From assembly GCF_001422445.1 (NCBI RefSeq), contig NZ_LMNA01000012.1:310001-374000 (forward strand): a stretch of DNA of 64,000 nucleotides. Reading direction: 5' to 3'. Made by a program: the position numbers and the translations under genes. The DNA comes from Pseudorhodoferax sp. Leaf274 (GTDB lineage Bacteria > Pseudomonadota > Gammaproteobacteria > Burkholderiales > Burkholderiaceae_C). The notes beneath the pieces are model-generated. The model had not been told where the DNA came from and made no database searches. It worked only from the letters and a program-made list of their open reading frames with translations. Shown here one piece after another: positions 8,649 to 17,612 of the stretch. Position 1 is the first letter of the stretch; each line of letters opens with the position of its first letter.

Positions 8649-8677
8649 AACTGGATAACGCCTGCAGGGGCAGGCCC
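8643..8677 (+). promoter_or_regulatory. XylS/AraC-type operator upstream of the outer-membrane protein
   Basis: TGCT-N6-GGATA at 8643-8657, five bases, then TGCA-N6-GGCCC at 8663-8677. It matches the element at 3977-4011 through CTGGATAACGCC and the following CAG and GAATT runs. It overlaps the stop codon of the nitroreductase gene and lies about 45 bases before the TTG start at 8723. Confidence 0.5.
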
Positions 8678-8722
8678 AACAGAATTTCCCCGCGCTCGCT
8701 GTCGAGCGTTGGGAGAAACCAA

Positions 8723-9643
8723 TTGACAAGCCAACCACGCCGTTCCGTTTCCACATCCTGCCTCGGTGCCTGCGCGCTCGCCGCGGGCCTCCTGCTCGGC
8801 CCTGGCGCGGCCTTCGCCATCGACGTCGAGGCCGGCGACTACACCGCCTTGCCCGACGGGGCCAACGCCTTCGTCGTCTACGGCCAATACGCCCGGCGCG
8901 ACGCGGCCTACGCCGCCGGCGAGCGCCAGCCGGGTGCACCGCGGCTGGCCAGCACGGTGGGCATCGCGCGCTACCTGCACGTGCTGCGCATCGACGACCG
9001 CTGGACGGTCGATCCGCAGTTCCTGCTGCCGTTCGGCCAGCTGCGTCCGTCCGGCGACCTGGCGCCGCTGGGCGACCGATCGGGTGTCGGCGACCTGATC
9101 CTGGCCACGGCCTTCAAGTACAAGATCGACGCGAAGGCCGGCGAGGTGTTCGGCTTCACGCCCTACCTGTACGTGCCCACCGGCAGCTACGACGCGGACA
9201 AGGCCCTGAACCTGGGCGAGAACCGCTGGAAGCTGGCATTGCAGACCGCCTACAGCCGCCCGCTCGCGCCGCAGTGGCGCGCCGATGCCGTGGGCGACGT
9301 GACCTTCTTCGGCCGCAACGACGCCTGCCGCGCGGCCTGCGGATCGGCGGTGGATGCAACGCTGCGGCAAAAGCCGCTGTACGCAGGCCAGCTGTACCTG
9401 CGCTACGAGCCCGCCGCCGGCGTCTCCACGGCGCTGGGCGTCACGCACACCGTGGGAGGCGAGAGCCGCGTCGACGGCACGTCGCTGAACGACACCGTGG
9501 GCACCACGGCCGTCAAGCTCATGGCCAGCACCTTCGTGGCGCCCAACCTGCAGCTGATGGCCACGCTGGCGCGTGACGTGCACGTGCGCAACGGCCTGCG
9601 CGAGCAGGCGCGCCTCAACCTGCGGGCCTTCTACCTGTTCTAG
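8723..9643 (+). CDS. Outer-membrane protein of the phenol-degradation MetA/SphA type
   Basis: 306 residues from a TTG start with GGGAG eight bases upstream. The signal peptide (ACALAAGLLLGPGAAFA) is followed by a beta-rich protein ending in phenylalanine (LRAFYLF), as outer-membrane barrels do. Segments such as VDPQFLLPFGQLRPSG, GVGDLILATAFKYK and FTPYLYVPTGSYD are typical of the family named for the MetA pathway of phenol degradation. It may admit an aromatic substrate. Its own XylS-type box suggests co-regulation with the molybdoenzyme operon. It overlaps the convergent regulator gene by 29 bases at the 3' ends. Confidence 0.8.
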   Translation: MTSQPRRSVSTSCLGACALAAGLLLGPGAAFAIDVEAGDYTALPDGANAFVVYGQYARRDAAYAAGERQPGAPRLASTVGIARYLHVLRIDDRWTVDPQFLLPFGQLRPSGDLAPLGDRSGVGDLILATAFKYKIDAKAGEVFGFTPYLYVPTGSYDADKALNLGENRWKLALQTAYSRPLAPQWRADAVGDVTFFGRNDACRAACGSAVDATLRQKPLYAGQLYLRYEPAAGVSTALGVTHTVGGESRVDGTSLNDTVGTTAVKLMASTFVAPNLQLMATLARDVHVRNGLREQARLNLRAFYLF

Positions 9644-10595
9644 GCGCGTGGGCCGCGAGCGACTCCGAAGGCCGCTCGCCGTACATCTGCGCATAGGCCT
9701 GCGCAAAGCGCGGCAGGTGGTTGAAGCCCACCGTACCTGCCACGTCCTGCACCGTCACGTCCGGGTTGCCGCTGGTCAGCAGCCGGCGCGCGGCGGCCAG
9801 CCGCAGGGTGCGCAGGTAGGCCACCGGGTTCTGGCCATAGATGCTCTCGAAGGCGTACTGCAGCGAGCGGCGCGAGCAACCCAGCTGCAGGCACAGGTCG
9901 GTCACCGACAGCGGCTCGTGCAGGCGCTCGAGCATGGCCGCGCGGGCGCGCTTGGCGATGCGCGGATAGCTGTCGACCCGCAGCTTGTGCGCGCCGTTGT
10001 CGCCGCGCTCGATCACGCTGCCCAGGTAGTCGATGGTCAGCTCGCGCAGGCCGAGCAGCTCGTCCGCCCAGTCGGCGGCGGTGCCGGCGTCGGCCTGCAG
10101 CAGCTGCGCGATGCGGCGCTGCAGCGCGCCCTTCAGCCGGTCGGCCTGCGACCAGCAGTCGTGGTCGGCGAAGATCTTCTGCCAGTGTTCGGGCGAGCGC
10201 TCGGGCGCCAGGGACTGCAGCGCGGAGGGCGCCAGCGAGATGCCCACGCAGACGGCGTGCGTGGGCGTGCGCAACTCGAACTCGCGCCCGGGCGTGAACG
10301 CCACGACCGTGTCCTGGTCGATGTGGCGGCCGTTCCAGTAGGCCTGCTCGGACAGCTCGCAGGCCGTGGCGATCGTGAAGTGCCCCGGATCGGACACGCC
10401 GGTCTGGAACACGCTCTGGTCCAGCGTCTCCTGGAACACGGTGATGTCGTTGGCGCTCACGGCGAAGAAGCTGCCCGAGAACCTGCCCGGCGAGAGCTGC
10501 TCGTAGGACTGCTCCAGCAAGCCGAAGCTGGACGCCTGCTCCTGCGGGTCGCGCGCATGGACCAGGAACCTGGCGGTGTCTTGGAGGGGCGTCAT
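9615..10595 (-). CDS. AraC/XylS-family transcriptional regulator
   Basis: 326 residues. The C-terminal third has two helix-turn-helix motifs: SVTDLCLQLGCSRRSLQYAF and VTVQDVAGTVGFNHLPRFAQ, ending in YGERPSE. The N-terminal domain is the cupin-like sensor type of XylS/NphR-related activators (GHFTIATACELSEQAYWNGR). The start chosen is the ATG at 10593-10595; an upstream in-frame ATG near 10630 is possible. It lies convergent to the outer-membrane protein and is the likely reader of the two boxes at 3977 and 8643. Confidence 0.85.
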   Translation of the reverse strand: MTPLQDTARFLVHARDPQEQASSFGLLEQSYEQLSPGRFSGSFFAVSANDITVFQETLDQSVFQTGVSDPGHFTIATACELSEQAYWNGRHIDQDTVVAFTPGREFELRTPTHAVCVGISLAPSALQSLAPERSPEHWQKIFADHDCWSQADRLKGALQRRIAQLLQADAGTAADWADELLGLRELTIDYLGSVIERGDNGAHKLRVDSYPRIAKRARAAMLERLHEPLSVTDLCLQLGCSRRSLQYAFESIYGQNPVAYLRTLRLAAARRLLTSGNPDVTVQDVAGTVGFNHLPRFAQAYAQMYGERPSESLAAHAPRTGRRPAG

Positions 10596-10671
10596 CGGCT
10601 GTCGTGGAAGGTTGGTCTGCGCCGCCGCCATGCATGCATGCGGCGGTCGAACTGTGCATGAACCGTGCCAG

Positions 10672-10707
10672 TTCGACCAGTTCGACCAGTTCGACCAGTT
10701 CGACCAG
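10672..10707. repeat. Four tandem copies of TTCGACCAG
   Basis: A perfect 9-base unit is repeated four times, flanked by a degenerate fifth (TCGCACCAG). It lies 77 bases upstream of the AraC-type regulator's start, so probably in its promoter region, and just after the end of the EAL gene. Just beside it is TGCATGCATG (10631-10640). Confidence 0.85.
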
Positions 10708-10741
10708 TCGCACCAGCGCCCAGGTCCATGCGCCGCGCGCT

Positions 10742-12319
10742 TCAGCCCGCGTCGGCGGGCCGGCGCTCCAGTTCCTGCACCCGCAGCGCCAGCGCGTGCT
10801 CGGCGGTGATGTCGGTGATCAGCCCATACCAGCGCGTGACTTCGCCATGCGCATCCAGCTGCGGCCGCGCCCGGCTGCGGACCCATTTCCAGGTGCCGTC
10901 CGGCCACAGGATGCGAAAGACGGTCTCGAACGGCTGCCGGCTCGGCAGGTGGGCCAGCCACTCGGCCCGCACGCGCAGCTGGTCTGCCTCGTCCATGCGC
11001 TCGCGCCAGCGGGCGTGGCGTTCGGCGCTCGTGCTCATGGGCGACCACTCCCAGGTCTGGCCCATGTAGTCGATGCTGCCGTCGGGGCCGGCGGCCCAGG
11101 CCACGTTGGGCGCCAGCGCGATCACCTGGCGGTAGTGTTCGATGGTCTCGTGCAGCGTGCGCTCGGCCGCCACCCGCCCGGAGATGTCGATGGCGAACAC
11201 GGAGACGCCCAGGGGCTGATCGGACACGCTGCGCACCTGCTGCAGGGCGACCAGGCTGGTCGTTCCGGTGTCGGTGCGGCGGTACTCGATCGCCTCCAGC
11301 GGCTCGCCCTGCAGCACGCGCTGCAGCAGCTGGGCGAAGTCCGCCAGGTGCCGGTCGTCCAGCAGCTGGTCGACCGCGCGGCCCATCGCCTGCGCCACAT
11401 CCAGCCCCAGCATCTCGCCGATGCGCGCATTGGCGCTGACCAGGCGCAGCTGCGCGTCGATGAAGCCCAGGCCCACGGGCGCGGCCTGGTACAGCGATTC
11501 GAGCTGGTGGAAGCGCTGGAACGGCGAGGTGTCCAGCGGGCGGTCCCGCCTGGAGAAGGCGCCCTGCCGCGCCAGCGCCTGCTGCGCCTGCGGTGCGGCC
11601 TGCGGCGCGCCCCACAGGTAGCCCTGGCCGAGCTCGCAGCCCATGCGGGCCAGGATGGCGGCCTGCCGCTCGTTCTCGATGCCCTCGGCCACCACGTGCA
11701 CGCCCAGGCTGTGGCCCAGGCCCAGCACAGCGGTCACGATCTTCAGGCTGTTGGGGTCGGTCTCCAGCGCGTGCACGAAGCTGGCATCGATCTTCATCTC
11801 ATCGAAGGGCAGGGCCTGCAGCCGTGTCAGGCTGGAATGGCCGGTGCCGAAGTCGTCCAGCGCCAGGCGCATGCCGGCCTGCTTGAACAGCGCAATGGCG
11901 CGCTGCGCCGTGGTGTTGCTGTGGAACAGCGAGCTCTCGGTGATCTCGATGCACAGGCGCTGCAGCGCGAGGCCGCCGGCGTGGGCCGCGGCGCTGACAC
12001 GGTCGACGATGTCCAGGTCCAGGAACTGCGTCGGCGCCAGGTTGAAGGCCAGGTGGAAATCGCCTGGCCAGGCGCTGACCTGCGCGCAGGCCTGGCGGAT
12101 CAGGTGCAGGACCAGCTCGTCGAGCAGGCCGGCCTGCTCGGCGACCGGGATGAAGCGCACCGGGGGCACCGGCCCCAGCACGGGCGAAGTCCAGCGCGCC
12201 AGCACCTCGAAGCCAGTGATCCGGCGCGTGCGCAGGTCGACTTGCGGCTGCAGGGCAGGCCAGATTTCCCCCGCAGCGACTGCCTTGCGCAGGTGCTCCA
12301 GCAGCAGCTGTTCGTCCAT
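10742..12319 (-). CDS. Cyclic-di-GMP phosphodiesterase, EAL domain followed by PAS domains
   Basis: 525 residues; strong AAGGAGG ribosome-binding site before the ATG. The EAL domain fills residues 1-250 and keeps the catalytic signatures: EVLARW, FNLAPTQ, EITESS, DDFGTG, MKIDASF, AEGIENE and GQGYLWG, so it should hydrolyse c-di-GMP. Two PAS modules follow (about 275-390 and 395-515), the second ending in WYGLITDITAEH. EAL before PAS without GGDEF is the reverse of the common order. It is transcribed towards the AraC-type regulator but separated from it by 146 bases. The sensed signal is unknown. Confidence 0.88.
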   Translation of the reverse strand: MDEQLLLEHLRKAVAAGEIWPALQPQVDLRTRRITGFEVLARWTSPVLGPVPPVRFIPVAEQAGLLDELVLHLIRQACAQVSAWPGDFHLAFNLAPTQFLDLDIVDRVSAAAHAGGLALQRLCIEITESSLFHSNTTAQRAIALFKQAGMRLALDDFGTGHSSLTRLQALPFDEMKIDASFVHALETDPNSLKIVTAVLGLGHSLGVHVVAEGIENERQAAILARMGCELGQGYLWGAPQAAPQAQQALARQGAFSRRDRPLDTSPFQRFHQLESLYQAAPVGLGFIDAQLRLVSANARIGEMLGLDVAQAMGRAVDQLLDDRHLADFAQLLQRVLQGEPLEAIEYRRTDTGTTSLVALQQVRSVSDQPLGVSVFAIDISGRVAAERTLHETIEHYRQVIALAPNVAWAAGPDGSIDYMGQTWEWSPMSTSAERHARWRERMDEADQLRVRAEWLAHLPSRQPFETVFRILWPDGTWKWVRSRARPQLDAHGEVTRWYGLITDITAEHALALRVQELERRPADAG

Positions 12320-12581
12320 GCTTGCCTCCTTGGTCTCGCGTCTCGATCCCGTGTGTTCTGCGGTTGCGCGCCGGATGGCGGCTCGCGCATGCCGTGAAGC
12401 GGGTGGGGTCCTGGTCAGTGTGGGGTGGGGGATGGCGGGTGCGCCATTCTCTGCGGTCCCGTGGCCGGCGCAACGCGTGCGGGCGTGCGGCCCGTGTGCT
12501 GGCCATGGGCCGGGACATGAGGGGGTGGTCCCCCGCCTGGTCTGCGTGTCTGCGGCGGCGCGCGGCGCGGCCGCACCTACT
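12320..12581. other. Intergenic region upstream of the EAL gene
   Basis: 262 bases, GC-rich, between the EAL gene start and the VWA gene stop, both on the minus strand. It must contain the EAL promoter, but no convincing -10/-35 pair, terminator hairpin or small gene is visible. Confidence 0.4.
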
Positions 12582-14117
12582 TCACCGTCCGAGGATGGCC
12601 CGGCAGGCTTGCGCCAGGCACCCGGCCGCTGGGGCGCCGGCGCCGAGCAGGTACACGCCGCCGGTTCCGAAGACCGGCTGCAGCTGCGCCTGGGCGACTG
12701 CATCGGGGGCGATGCAGCAGGCCCGCACCGCGGCGCCGCGCAGTGCGTCCACGGCCCGCCGCGCGTCGTGCAGCAGGTGCCCCGCGTCGAACACGTCGAC
12801 GTCCCAGGGCTGCCCATCGCTGAGCAGCACCAGGCTGCGGCGCGGGTTGGCTTCCTCGGCCAGCAGCGCCTGGGCGTGGCGCAGCGCCGCGCCCAGGCGC
12901 GTGGAGTGGCGCACCGGCAGCGCGGCGATGGCCGCGGCGTCGCAGGCCATGCCGAAGTCCACCGCGCGCCAGTAAGCCACCTCGGCCCGGCCGTTCGAGG
13001 CGAAGCCATGGACGGCGACGCGCGCGCCCTCGGCCATGAGCCGCTGCGCCAGCCACAGCGCGGCCTGCTGCAGTGCGGCCTGCACGTTCGTCGGCCCGCC
13101 GCGCCAGGGCGCCAGCGTGGACTGCGACAGGTCGAGCAGCAGCATGGCGCTGGCGCGCGCGGGCAGGGCGCGGCGGCGGAACTGGCGCGTGTCCCAGGCC
13201 TGGCCGCTGCGCTGCGCGGCCCGGGCGGCCACGGCGGCGGGCAGGTCCAGCGTGTCGCCTTCGGCCGCCAGCGGCAGGCGGCGCGGGCGGGGCGCGGGGT
13301 CCGGGTTGCGGCGCGGCAGCACGCGCTCCTGCACGCGGCACCAGTCGGGGCGCCACAGGCCCAGCTTCTCGTGCCATTCGCCGTAGTGGCGCTCGCGCAG
13401 GGCCGGGACGGCCGGCCCGGCCGGGCTGCCGCCCGTCGCCTGCGGCGCGTCGCCGGCGGCCGGAAGGGGTTCGGCCTGCGCCGTGCGGCCGTGGTCCCAC
13501 AGGTAGCTGTGGTCGTCGCGGTAGGCCGCCTGCGGACGGTATTGCGTGTCGAACGGCACGCGCATCTGGCCCAGCATGTTGGCCAGGACCCAGGCCAGCC
13601 GCGCGAAGTCGGCCGGCGGCGCGTCGGCGGGCAGGGCCCAGAAGCCTTGCTGCGCGCGCTGCACCCAGTGGTGCCCATCGTGCGCGTGCGGCTCGGCCAG
13701 GGCGCGGTCGAGCCGGGTCATCAGGTCGGTGAAGCCCAGGCCCGGCGGCGCCGTGGCCGGCAGCTGGCCGGTGAACCAGCGGCGCACGCCGGGCAGCTCG
13801 GCGACCAGCAGCCGCTCCACACGCGCGTCTTCCACGGCCGACAGCACGGCCAGTGCCAGGGGCTTGCAACCGCTGGCGTCCTGGCCGGCACGCGAGAACA
13901 GCAGGTGCGCCCCGGCATGGGCGATGGCGGCCTGGCGCAGCGCCGGCGCCGCGGTGGGCGGCAGCAGCAGCTGCGTGGGCGCCAGCACCGGCAAGGGCAG
14001 GCCGTCCTGTTCGGCCACGCGCGCCGGGCGCCGCGACAGGCCCTGCAGCAGCAGCTGCAGCGCTGCCGTGCCGCCGGGACATGGGCCGGCCCGGGCTGCG
14101 GCTGGCGCCGCGCTCAC
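12582..14117 (-). CDS. VWA-domain protein, NorD/CbbO type
   Basis: 511 residues. The GTG start overlaps the stop of the AAA ATPase gene, so the two are translationally coupled. The N-terminal half has the NorD-like segments AVEDARVERLLVAE and HYGEWHEKLG. The C-terminal half is a von Willebrand A domain: metal site DLSQS at residues 329-333, Thr in RHSTRLG, Asp in LLSDGQPWD. NorD and CbbO bind a target enzyme while their AAA partner remodels it. Here the pair lies directly behind the amidase gene, so AmiE is a possible client; that is inference. Confidence 0.82.
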   Translation of the reverse strand: MSAAPAAARAGPCPGGTAALQLLLQGLSRRPARVAEQDGLPLPVLAPTQLLLPPTAAPALRQAAIAHAGAHLLFSRAGQDASGCKPLALAVLSAVEDARVERLLVAELPGVRRWFTGQLPATAPPGLGFTDLMTRLDRALAEPHAHDGHHWVQRAQQGFWALPADAPPADFARLAWVLANMLGQMRVPFDTQYRPQAAYRDDHSYLWDHGRTAQAEPLPAAGDAPQATGGSPAGPAVPALRERHYGEWHEKLGLWRPDWCRVQERVLPRRNPDPAPRPRRLPLAAEGDTLDLPAAVAARAAQRSGQAWDTRQFRRRALPARASAMLLLDLSQSTLAPWRGGPTNVQAALQQAALWLAQRLMAEGARVAVHGFASNGRAEVAYWRAVDFGMACDAAAIAALPVRHSTRLGAALRHAQALLAEEANPRRSLVLLSDGQPWDVDVFDAGHLLHDARRAVDALRGAAVRACCIAPDAVAQAQLQPVFGTGGVYLLGAGAPAAGCLAQACRAILGR

Positions 14118-14929
14118 GGGTACAGCGCGTCCACCAGCGCGCGCAGCGCCTGCACGCGTTCGGGCGCGTCGGACCAGGCCTGGACCAGCGCCAGTTCGCA
14201 GGCGGCACGGGGCGGCATGCCGCCGGCCATCAGATGGCCCGCGCGAACCAGCATGCGCATGGAGATGGATTCGGCCGCGTGCTCGTCCAGCGCGCGTGTG
14301 CGTTCGGCCAGGCCCACGAGGCGCATGGCCTGCTCCATCGCCAGGCCCGATTCGTGCACCACGATGGCCACCTGGGCCGCAACGGGCGGAGGATCGAAGG
14401 CCATGGCCACGAAGCGCTGCCGCGTGGCCGGCCGCAGATCGCGCCCCGGCTGCGGGTTGTACGAGACCACCAGCTGAAAGCGCGGGTGCGCCTGCAGCAG
14501 TTCGCCGTTGCGTTCCAGCGGCAGCACGCGGCGCGTGTCGGCCAGCGGGTGCAGCACGGTGAGCGCATCGGGCCGGGCCTCGATCAGTTCGTCCAGGTAG
14601 CACAGCGCGCCGTGGCGTGCGGCCAGCGTGAGCGGGCCGTCCTGCCAGCGCGTGCCATCGGCGTCGATGAGCCAGCGGCCCAGCAGGTCGCCGGCCGCCA
14701 TGTCCTCGTGGCAGGCGACGGTCACGAGCGGCAGGCCCAGCGTCCAGGCCATGTGCTCGACGAAGCGCGTCTTGCCGCAACCCGGCGGTCCCTTGAGCAG
14801 CAGCGGAAGCCGCAGTGCGTAGGCGTCCTGGAACTGCGCGACCTCGTCGCCGAGGGGGCGGTAGTACGGCTCCTGCGCGACCCGCCATGGCGCCAGCGGA
14901 TCCGCCGGTGCCTGCAGGACGGCACTCAC
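14114..14929 (-). CDS. AAA ATPase of the CbbQ/NirQ/NorQ (MoxR) type
   Basis: 271 residues. The start is the GTG at 14927-14929, set by AAGGGGG five bases upstream; the open frame continues further but only through the repeat element. Walker A is GPPGCGKT (47-54), Walker B LCYLDE (109-114), sensor SYNPQ, arginine finger region ATRQRF. Length and motifs fit CbbQ. Such ATPases work as rings with a VWA partner to activate or insert cofactors into a metalloenzyme. The partner is encoded next and aliphatic amidase precedes it. Confidence 0.87.
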   Translation of the reverse strand: MSAVLQAPADPLAPWRVAQEPYYRPLGDEVAQFQDAYALRLPLLLKGPPGCGKTRFVEHMAWTLGLPLVTVACHEDMAAGDLLGRWLIDADGTRWQDGPLTLAARHGALCYLDELIEARPDALTVLHPLADTRRVLPLERNGELLQAHPRFQLVVSYNPQPGRDLRPATRQRFVAMAFDPPPVAAQVAIVVHESGLAMEQAMRLVGLAERTRALDEHAAESISMRMLVRAGHLMAGGMPPRAACELALVQAWSDAPERVQALRALVDALYP

Positions 14930-15089
14930 TGAGGCCCCCTTCGGCCTGCGGCCTGTCCCCCCAAGGGCGAGGGAGCTTGCTGGGGGCGGCCCGGCGCGGT
15001 GCATGTGGCCCCCACGCTCCCCGCTGCGCGAGGTTCGCGGCCCCCCGAGGGGGAGCGAGCTTGCTTGGGGCGGCCCGGCGCGGCGCTCA
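14930..15089 (-). repeat. Operon-internal repeat, two copies, between amiE and the AAA ATPase gene
   Basis: Read on the minus strand, the first copy begins at the amiE stop codon (15087-15089) and the second at about 15004. Both carry GGGCCGCCCC-AGCAAGCT (15058-15076 in copy one). The second copy ends in a 22-base tail (14934-14955) identical to one at 43951-43972, and that tail supplies the AAGGGGG ribosome-binding site of the ATPase gene. Copy one shares its 19-base core exactly with 43915-43933. Confidence 0.88.
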
Positions 15090-16124
15090 TCGATGTTCGG
15101 GCAGCTGGTTGGGGATGCCGTCGATCGGGCATTCGGGCGTGCCCGGCGTGCTGCGCGTGAAGGCCTCGACCTTCTTGCGCGTGCCCTCCGGGTCCTTGAT
15201 CCAGTCGGCGTAGAAACCGTACGGACAGGCCGCCACGCCGTGCATGTCCTCGCCCGAGTTGATCTTGCCGGTGTAGCCGCGGTGCAGCAGCTTGTAGAGG
15301 TGGTTCTGCGACTGGCCGTTCTTGCGCGCGTCGCGGATCAGGTGCATGGAGAGTTCGGCGTAGTTGATGCCCATCTCCTCCTCGCCGCACTCGCCCAGCG
15401 TGCGGCCGTCGAAGCCGATCAACGCCGAGTGGCCGAAGTACGAGTACACGCCGTCGAAGCCGGTGGCGTTGGCCACCGCCACGTAGCAGTTGTTCATGAA
15501 GGCCATGGCCTTGGCCACCAGCACCTGCTGCTCCTTGGCCGGGTACATGTAGCCCTGGCAGCGCACGATGAGCTCGGCGCCCTTCATCGCGCAGTCGCGC
15601 CAGATCTCGGGGTAGTTGCCGTCGTCGCAGATGATGAGGCTGATCTTCAGGCCCTTGGGGCCGTCGCTCACGTAGGTGCAGTCGCCCGGATACCAGCCTT
15701 CCACGGGCACCCACGGCATGATCTTGCGGTACTTCTGCACGATCTCGCCCTCATCGTTCATGAGGATCAGGGTGTTGTAGGGCGCCTTGTTCGGATGGTC
15801 CTCGTGGCGCTCGCCGGTCAGCGAGAACACGCCCCAGACCTTGGCCCGGCGGCAGGCGTCCGCGAAGATGGCGGTCTCCTCGCCGGGCACCGTGGCGGCG
15901 GTCTCGTACATCTCCTTGGCGTCGTACATGATGCCGTGCGTCGAGTACTCGGGGAACACCACCAGGTCCATGCCCGGCAGGCCGCGTTTCATGCCGACCA
16001 CCATCTCGGCGATCTTGCGGGCGTTGGCCAGCACCTCCGCCTTGGTGTGCAGCCGCGGCATCTTGTAGTTGACGACGGCCACGCCGACGCCGTCCTTGCT
16101 GCTCGAAATGTCGCCGTGGCGCAT
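15087..16124 (-). CDS. amiE: Aliphatic amidase
   Basis: 345 residues, essentially full length against the well-known Pseudomonas enzyme, starting MRHGDISSS. Nitrilase-fold triad: Glu59 (FPEYSTHG), Lys134 (KYRKIMPW), Cys166 ([10 protein letters not shown]). It hydrolyses short aliphatic amides such as acetamide to the acid and ammonia in the cytoplasm. The gene is divergent from an amide/urea ABC transporter, with a shared 166-base control region carrying the palindrome at 16187-16202. It is followed by an AAA/VWA pair rather than the amiBCRS genes of Pseudomonas. Confidence 0.95.
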   Translation of the reverse strand: MRHGDISSSKDGVGVAVVNYKMPRLHTKAEVLANARKIAEMVVGMKRGLPGMDLVVFPEYSTHGIMYDAKEMYETAATVPGEETAIFADACRRAKVWGVFSLTGERHEDHPNKAPYNTLILMNDEGEIVQKYRKIMPWVPVEGWYPGDCTYVSDGPKGLKISLIICDDGNYPEIWRDCAMKGAELIVRCQGYMYPAKEQQVLVAKAMAFMNNCYVAVANATGFDGVYSYFGHSALIGFDGRTLGECGEEEMGINYAELSMHLIRDARKNGQSQNHLYKLLHRGYTGKINSGEDMHGVAACPYGFYADWIKDPEGTRKKVEAFTRSTPGTPECPIDGIPNQLPEHR

Positions 16125-16186
16125 CGCATTGCTCCTGCTGTGTGGGATCGGGCAGCCAGTGTTGGACCCGGTTGCGCAAAGCGCAC

Positions 16187-16231
16187 TACGTTGAATGACG
16201 TATTCGTCCTGCGCAGGGTCGCGGATACCTT
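16187..16231 (+). promoter_or_regulatory. Palindromic operator and -10 box, amide transporter promoter
   Basis: TACGTT-GAAT-GACGTA at 16187-16202, part of a 20-base run (16183-16202) that differs by one base from the inverse of the element at 23160. TACCTT at 16226-16231, exactly 24 bases after the last operator base, is a -10 candidate for the gene at 16291. Lying between divergent amiE and the transporter, the site could control both. Confidence 0.55.
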
Positions 16232-16290
16232 CTGTTGCACCGCAGCACACCACCTTCCCGTGCTGCGACCGTCCAACCAAAGGAGTGTCC

Positions 16291-17544
16291 ATGTCCGCTG
16301 ATTCCCGTCCCGAATCCGTCCTGCGCCGCCGCATGCTGCAGATGGCTGCCATGTCGCCCTTCGCCGGCCTGTCGGCCGCCGCGCTGGCCCAGCAGTTTCC
16401 GACCGCCAAGGTCAACACCACCGGGCTGGCTGTGACCGACACCGAGGTGACGGTGGGCCAGCTGCACTCGGCCACCGGCACCATGGCCATCAGCGAGACC
16501 GGCTCGATCCAGGCCGAGCAGCTCGCCATCGACCAGATCAACGCCATGGGCGGCATCCTGGGCCGCAAGATCAAGGTCATCAAGGAAGACGGCGCCTCCG
16601 ACTGGCCCACCTTCGCCGAGAAGAGCCGCAAGCTGCTCGTCAACGACAAGACGGCCTGCGTGTTCGGCTGCTGGACCAGCGCCTCGCGCAAGGCCGTGCT
16701 GCCGGTGTTCGAGAAGGAAAACGGCCTGCTGTACTACCCCACCTTCTACGAAGGCCTGGAGCAGAGCAAGAACGTGATCTACACCGGCCAGGAGGCCACG
16801 CAGCAGATCATCTGGGGCCTGGACTGGGGCGCCAAGGAGAAGAAGGCCAAGACCTTCTTCCTGGTCGGCTCCGATTACATCTGGCCGCGCACCTCGATGA
16901 AGATCGCGCGCAAGCACATCGAGACGGTGGGCAAGCTCGGCACCGTGAAGGGCGAGGAGTACTACCCGCTGGGCCACACCAACTTCAACTCGCTGATCAA
17001 CAAGATCAAGGTGGCCAAGCCCGACTGCATCTTCGCGGCCGTGGTGGGCGGTTCCAACGTGGCCTTCTACAAGCAGCTCAAGGCGGCCGGCATCACGGGC
17101 GACAAGCAGTTCCTGCTGACGCTGTCGGTGACGGAAGACGAGATGACCGGCGTGGGCGGCGACAACTTCGCCGGCTTCTACTCGTCGATGAAGTACTTCC
17201 AGTCGCTGGACAACGAGAACAACAAGAAGTTCGTCGACGCCTTCAAGGCCAAGTACGGCAAGGACGCCGTGATCGGCGACGTGACGCAGGCCGGTTACCT
17301 GGGCCCCTGGCTCTGGAAGGCCGCCGTCGAGAAGGCCGGCAGCTTCGACGTGACCAAGGTGGCGGCGGCATCGCCCGGCATCGAGCTCAAGACCGCGCCG
17401 GAAGGCTACGTCAAGGTCGACGCCAACCACCACCTGTGGAGCAAGGCGCGCATCGGCCAGGGCCAGAAGGACGGCACGTTCAAGGTCGTCGCCGAGTCTT
17501 CGGCCCTGATCGCGCCGGACCCGTTCCCCAAGGGTTACCAGTAA
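16291..17544 (+). CDS. Short-chain amide/urea ABC transporter, substrate-binding protein (FmdD/AmiC/UrtA family)
   Basis: 417 residues; AAAGGAG before the ATG. The leader contains [15 protein letters not shown], a possible twin-arginine signal, ending ALAQQ. Family signatures are [31 protein letters not shown] and [11 protein letters not shown]. These belong to the periplasmic binding proteins for urea and short amides. It heads a gene order of binding protein, two permeases, two ATPases and formamidase, matching formamide-uptake clusters. The ligand is probably formamide, acetamide or urea; the sequence alone does not separate them. Confidence 0.9.
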   Translation: MSADSRPESVLRRRMLQMAAMSPFAGLSAAALAQQFPTAKVNTTGLAVTDTEVTVGQLHSATGTMAISETGSIQAEQLAIDQINAMGGILGRKIKVIKEDGASDWPTFAEKSRKLLVNDKTACVFGCWTSASRKAVLPVFEKENGLLYYPTFYEGLEQSKNVIYTGQEATQQIIWGLDWGAKEKKAKTFFLVGSDYIWPRTSMKIARKHIETVGKLGTVKGEEYYPLGHTNFNSLINKIKVAKPDCIFAAVVGGSNVAFYKQLKAAGITGDKQFLLTLSVTEDEMTGVGGDNFAGFYSSMKYFQSLDNENNKKFVDAFKAKYGKDAVIGDVTQAGYLGPWLWKAAVEKAGSFDVTKVAAASPGIELKTAPEGYVKVDANHHLWSKARIGQGQKDGTFKVVAESSALIAPDPFPKGYQ

Positions 17545-17554
17545 GCCAACCCCC

Positions 17555-17581
17555 GCCCTCTCCCGGCGGTCGGGGGAGGGC
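17555..17581 (+). promoter_or_regulatory. Stem-loop after the binding-protein gene
   Basis: Arms 17555-17564 and 17572-17581 pair over ten bases with one G-U, around a seven-base loop. No T run follows, so it is more likely a 3' stabiliser or partial attenuator than a terminator. The second transporter has a hairpin at the same place (26888-26910). Confidence 0.6.
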
Positions 17582-17612
17582 AGCGTCGAGAACCTGAGAG
17601 AGCGAGCGCGCC

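Noticed and set aside
9615-11615. A single 666-codon frame joining the AraC-type regulator to the EAL region
   Set aside because: Only the last 326 codons look like protein. The upstream part is a wrong-frame reading of the EAL-PAS gene, bridged by the TTCGACCAG repeats.
14930-15004. N-terminal extension of the AAA ATPase to the ATG at 15004
   Set aside because: The extra residues are encoded by the repeat element, which also supplies a ribosome-binding site for the GTG at 14929.
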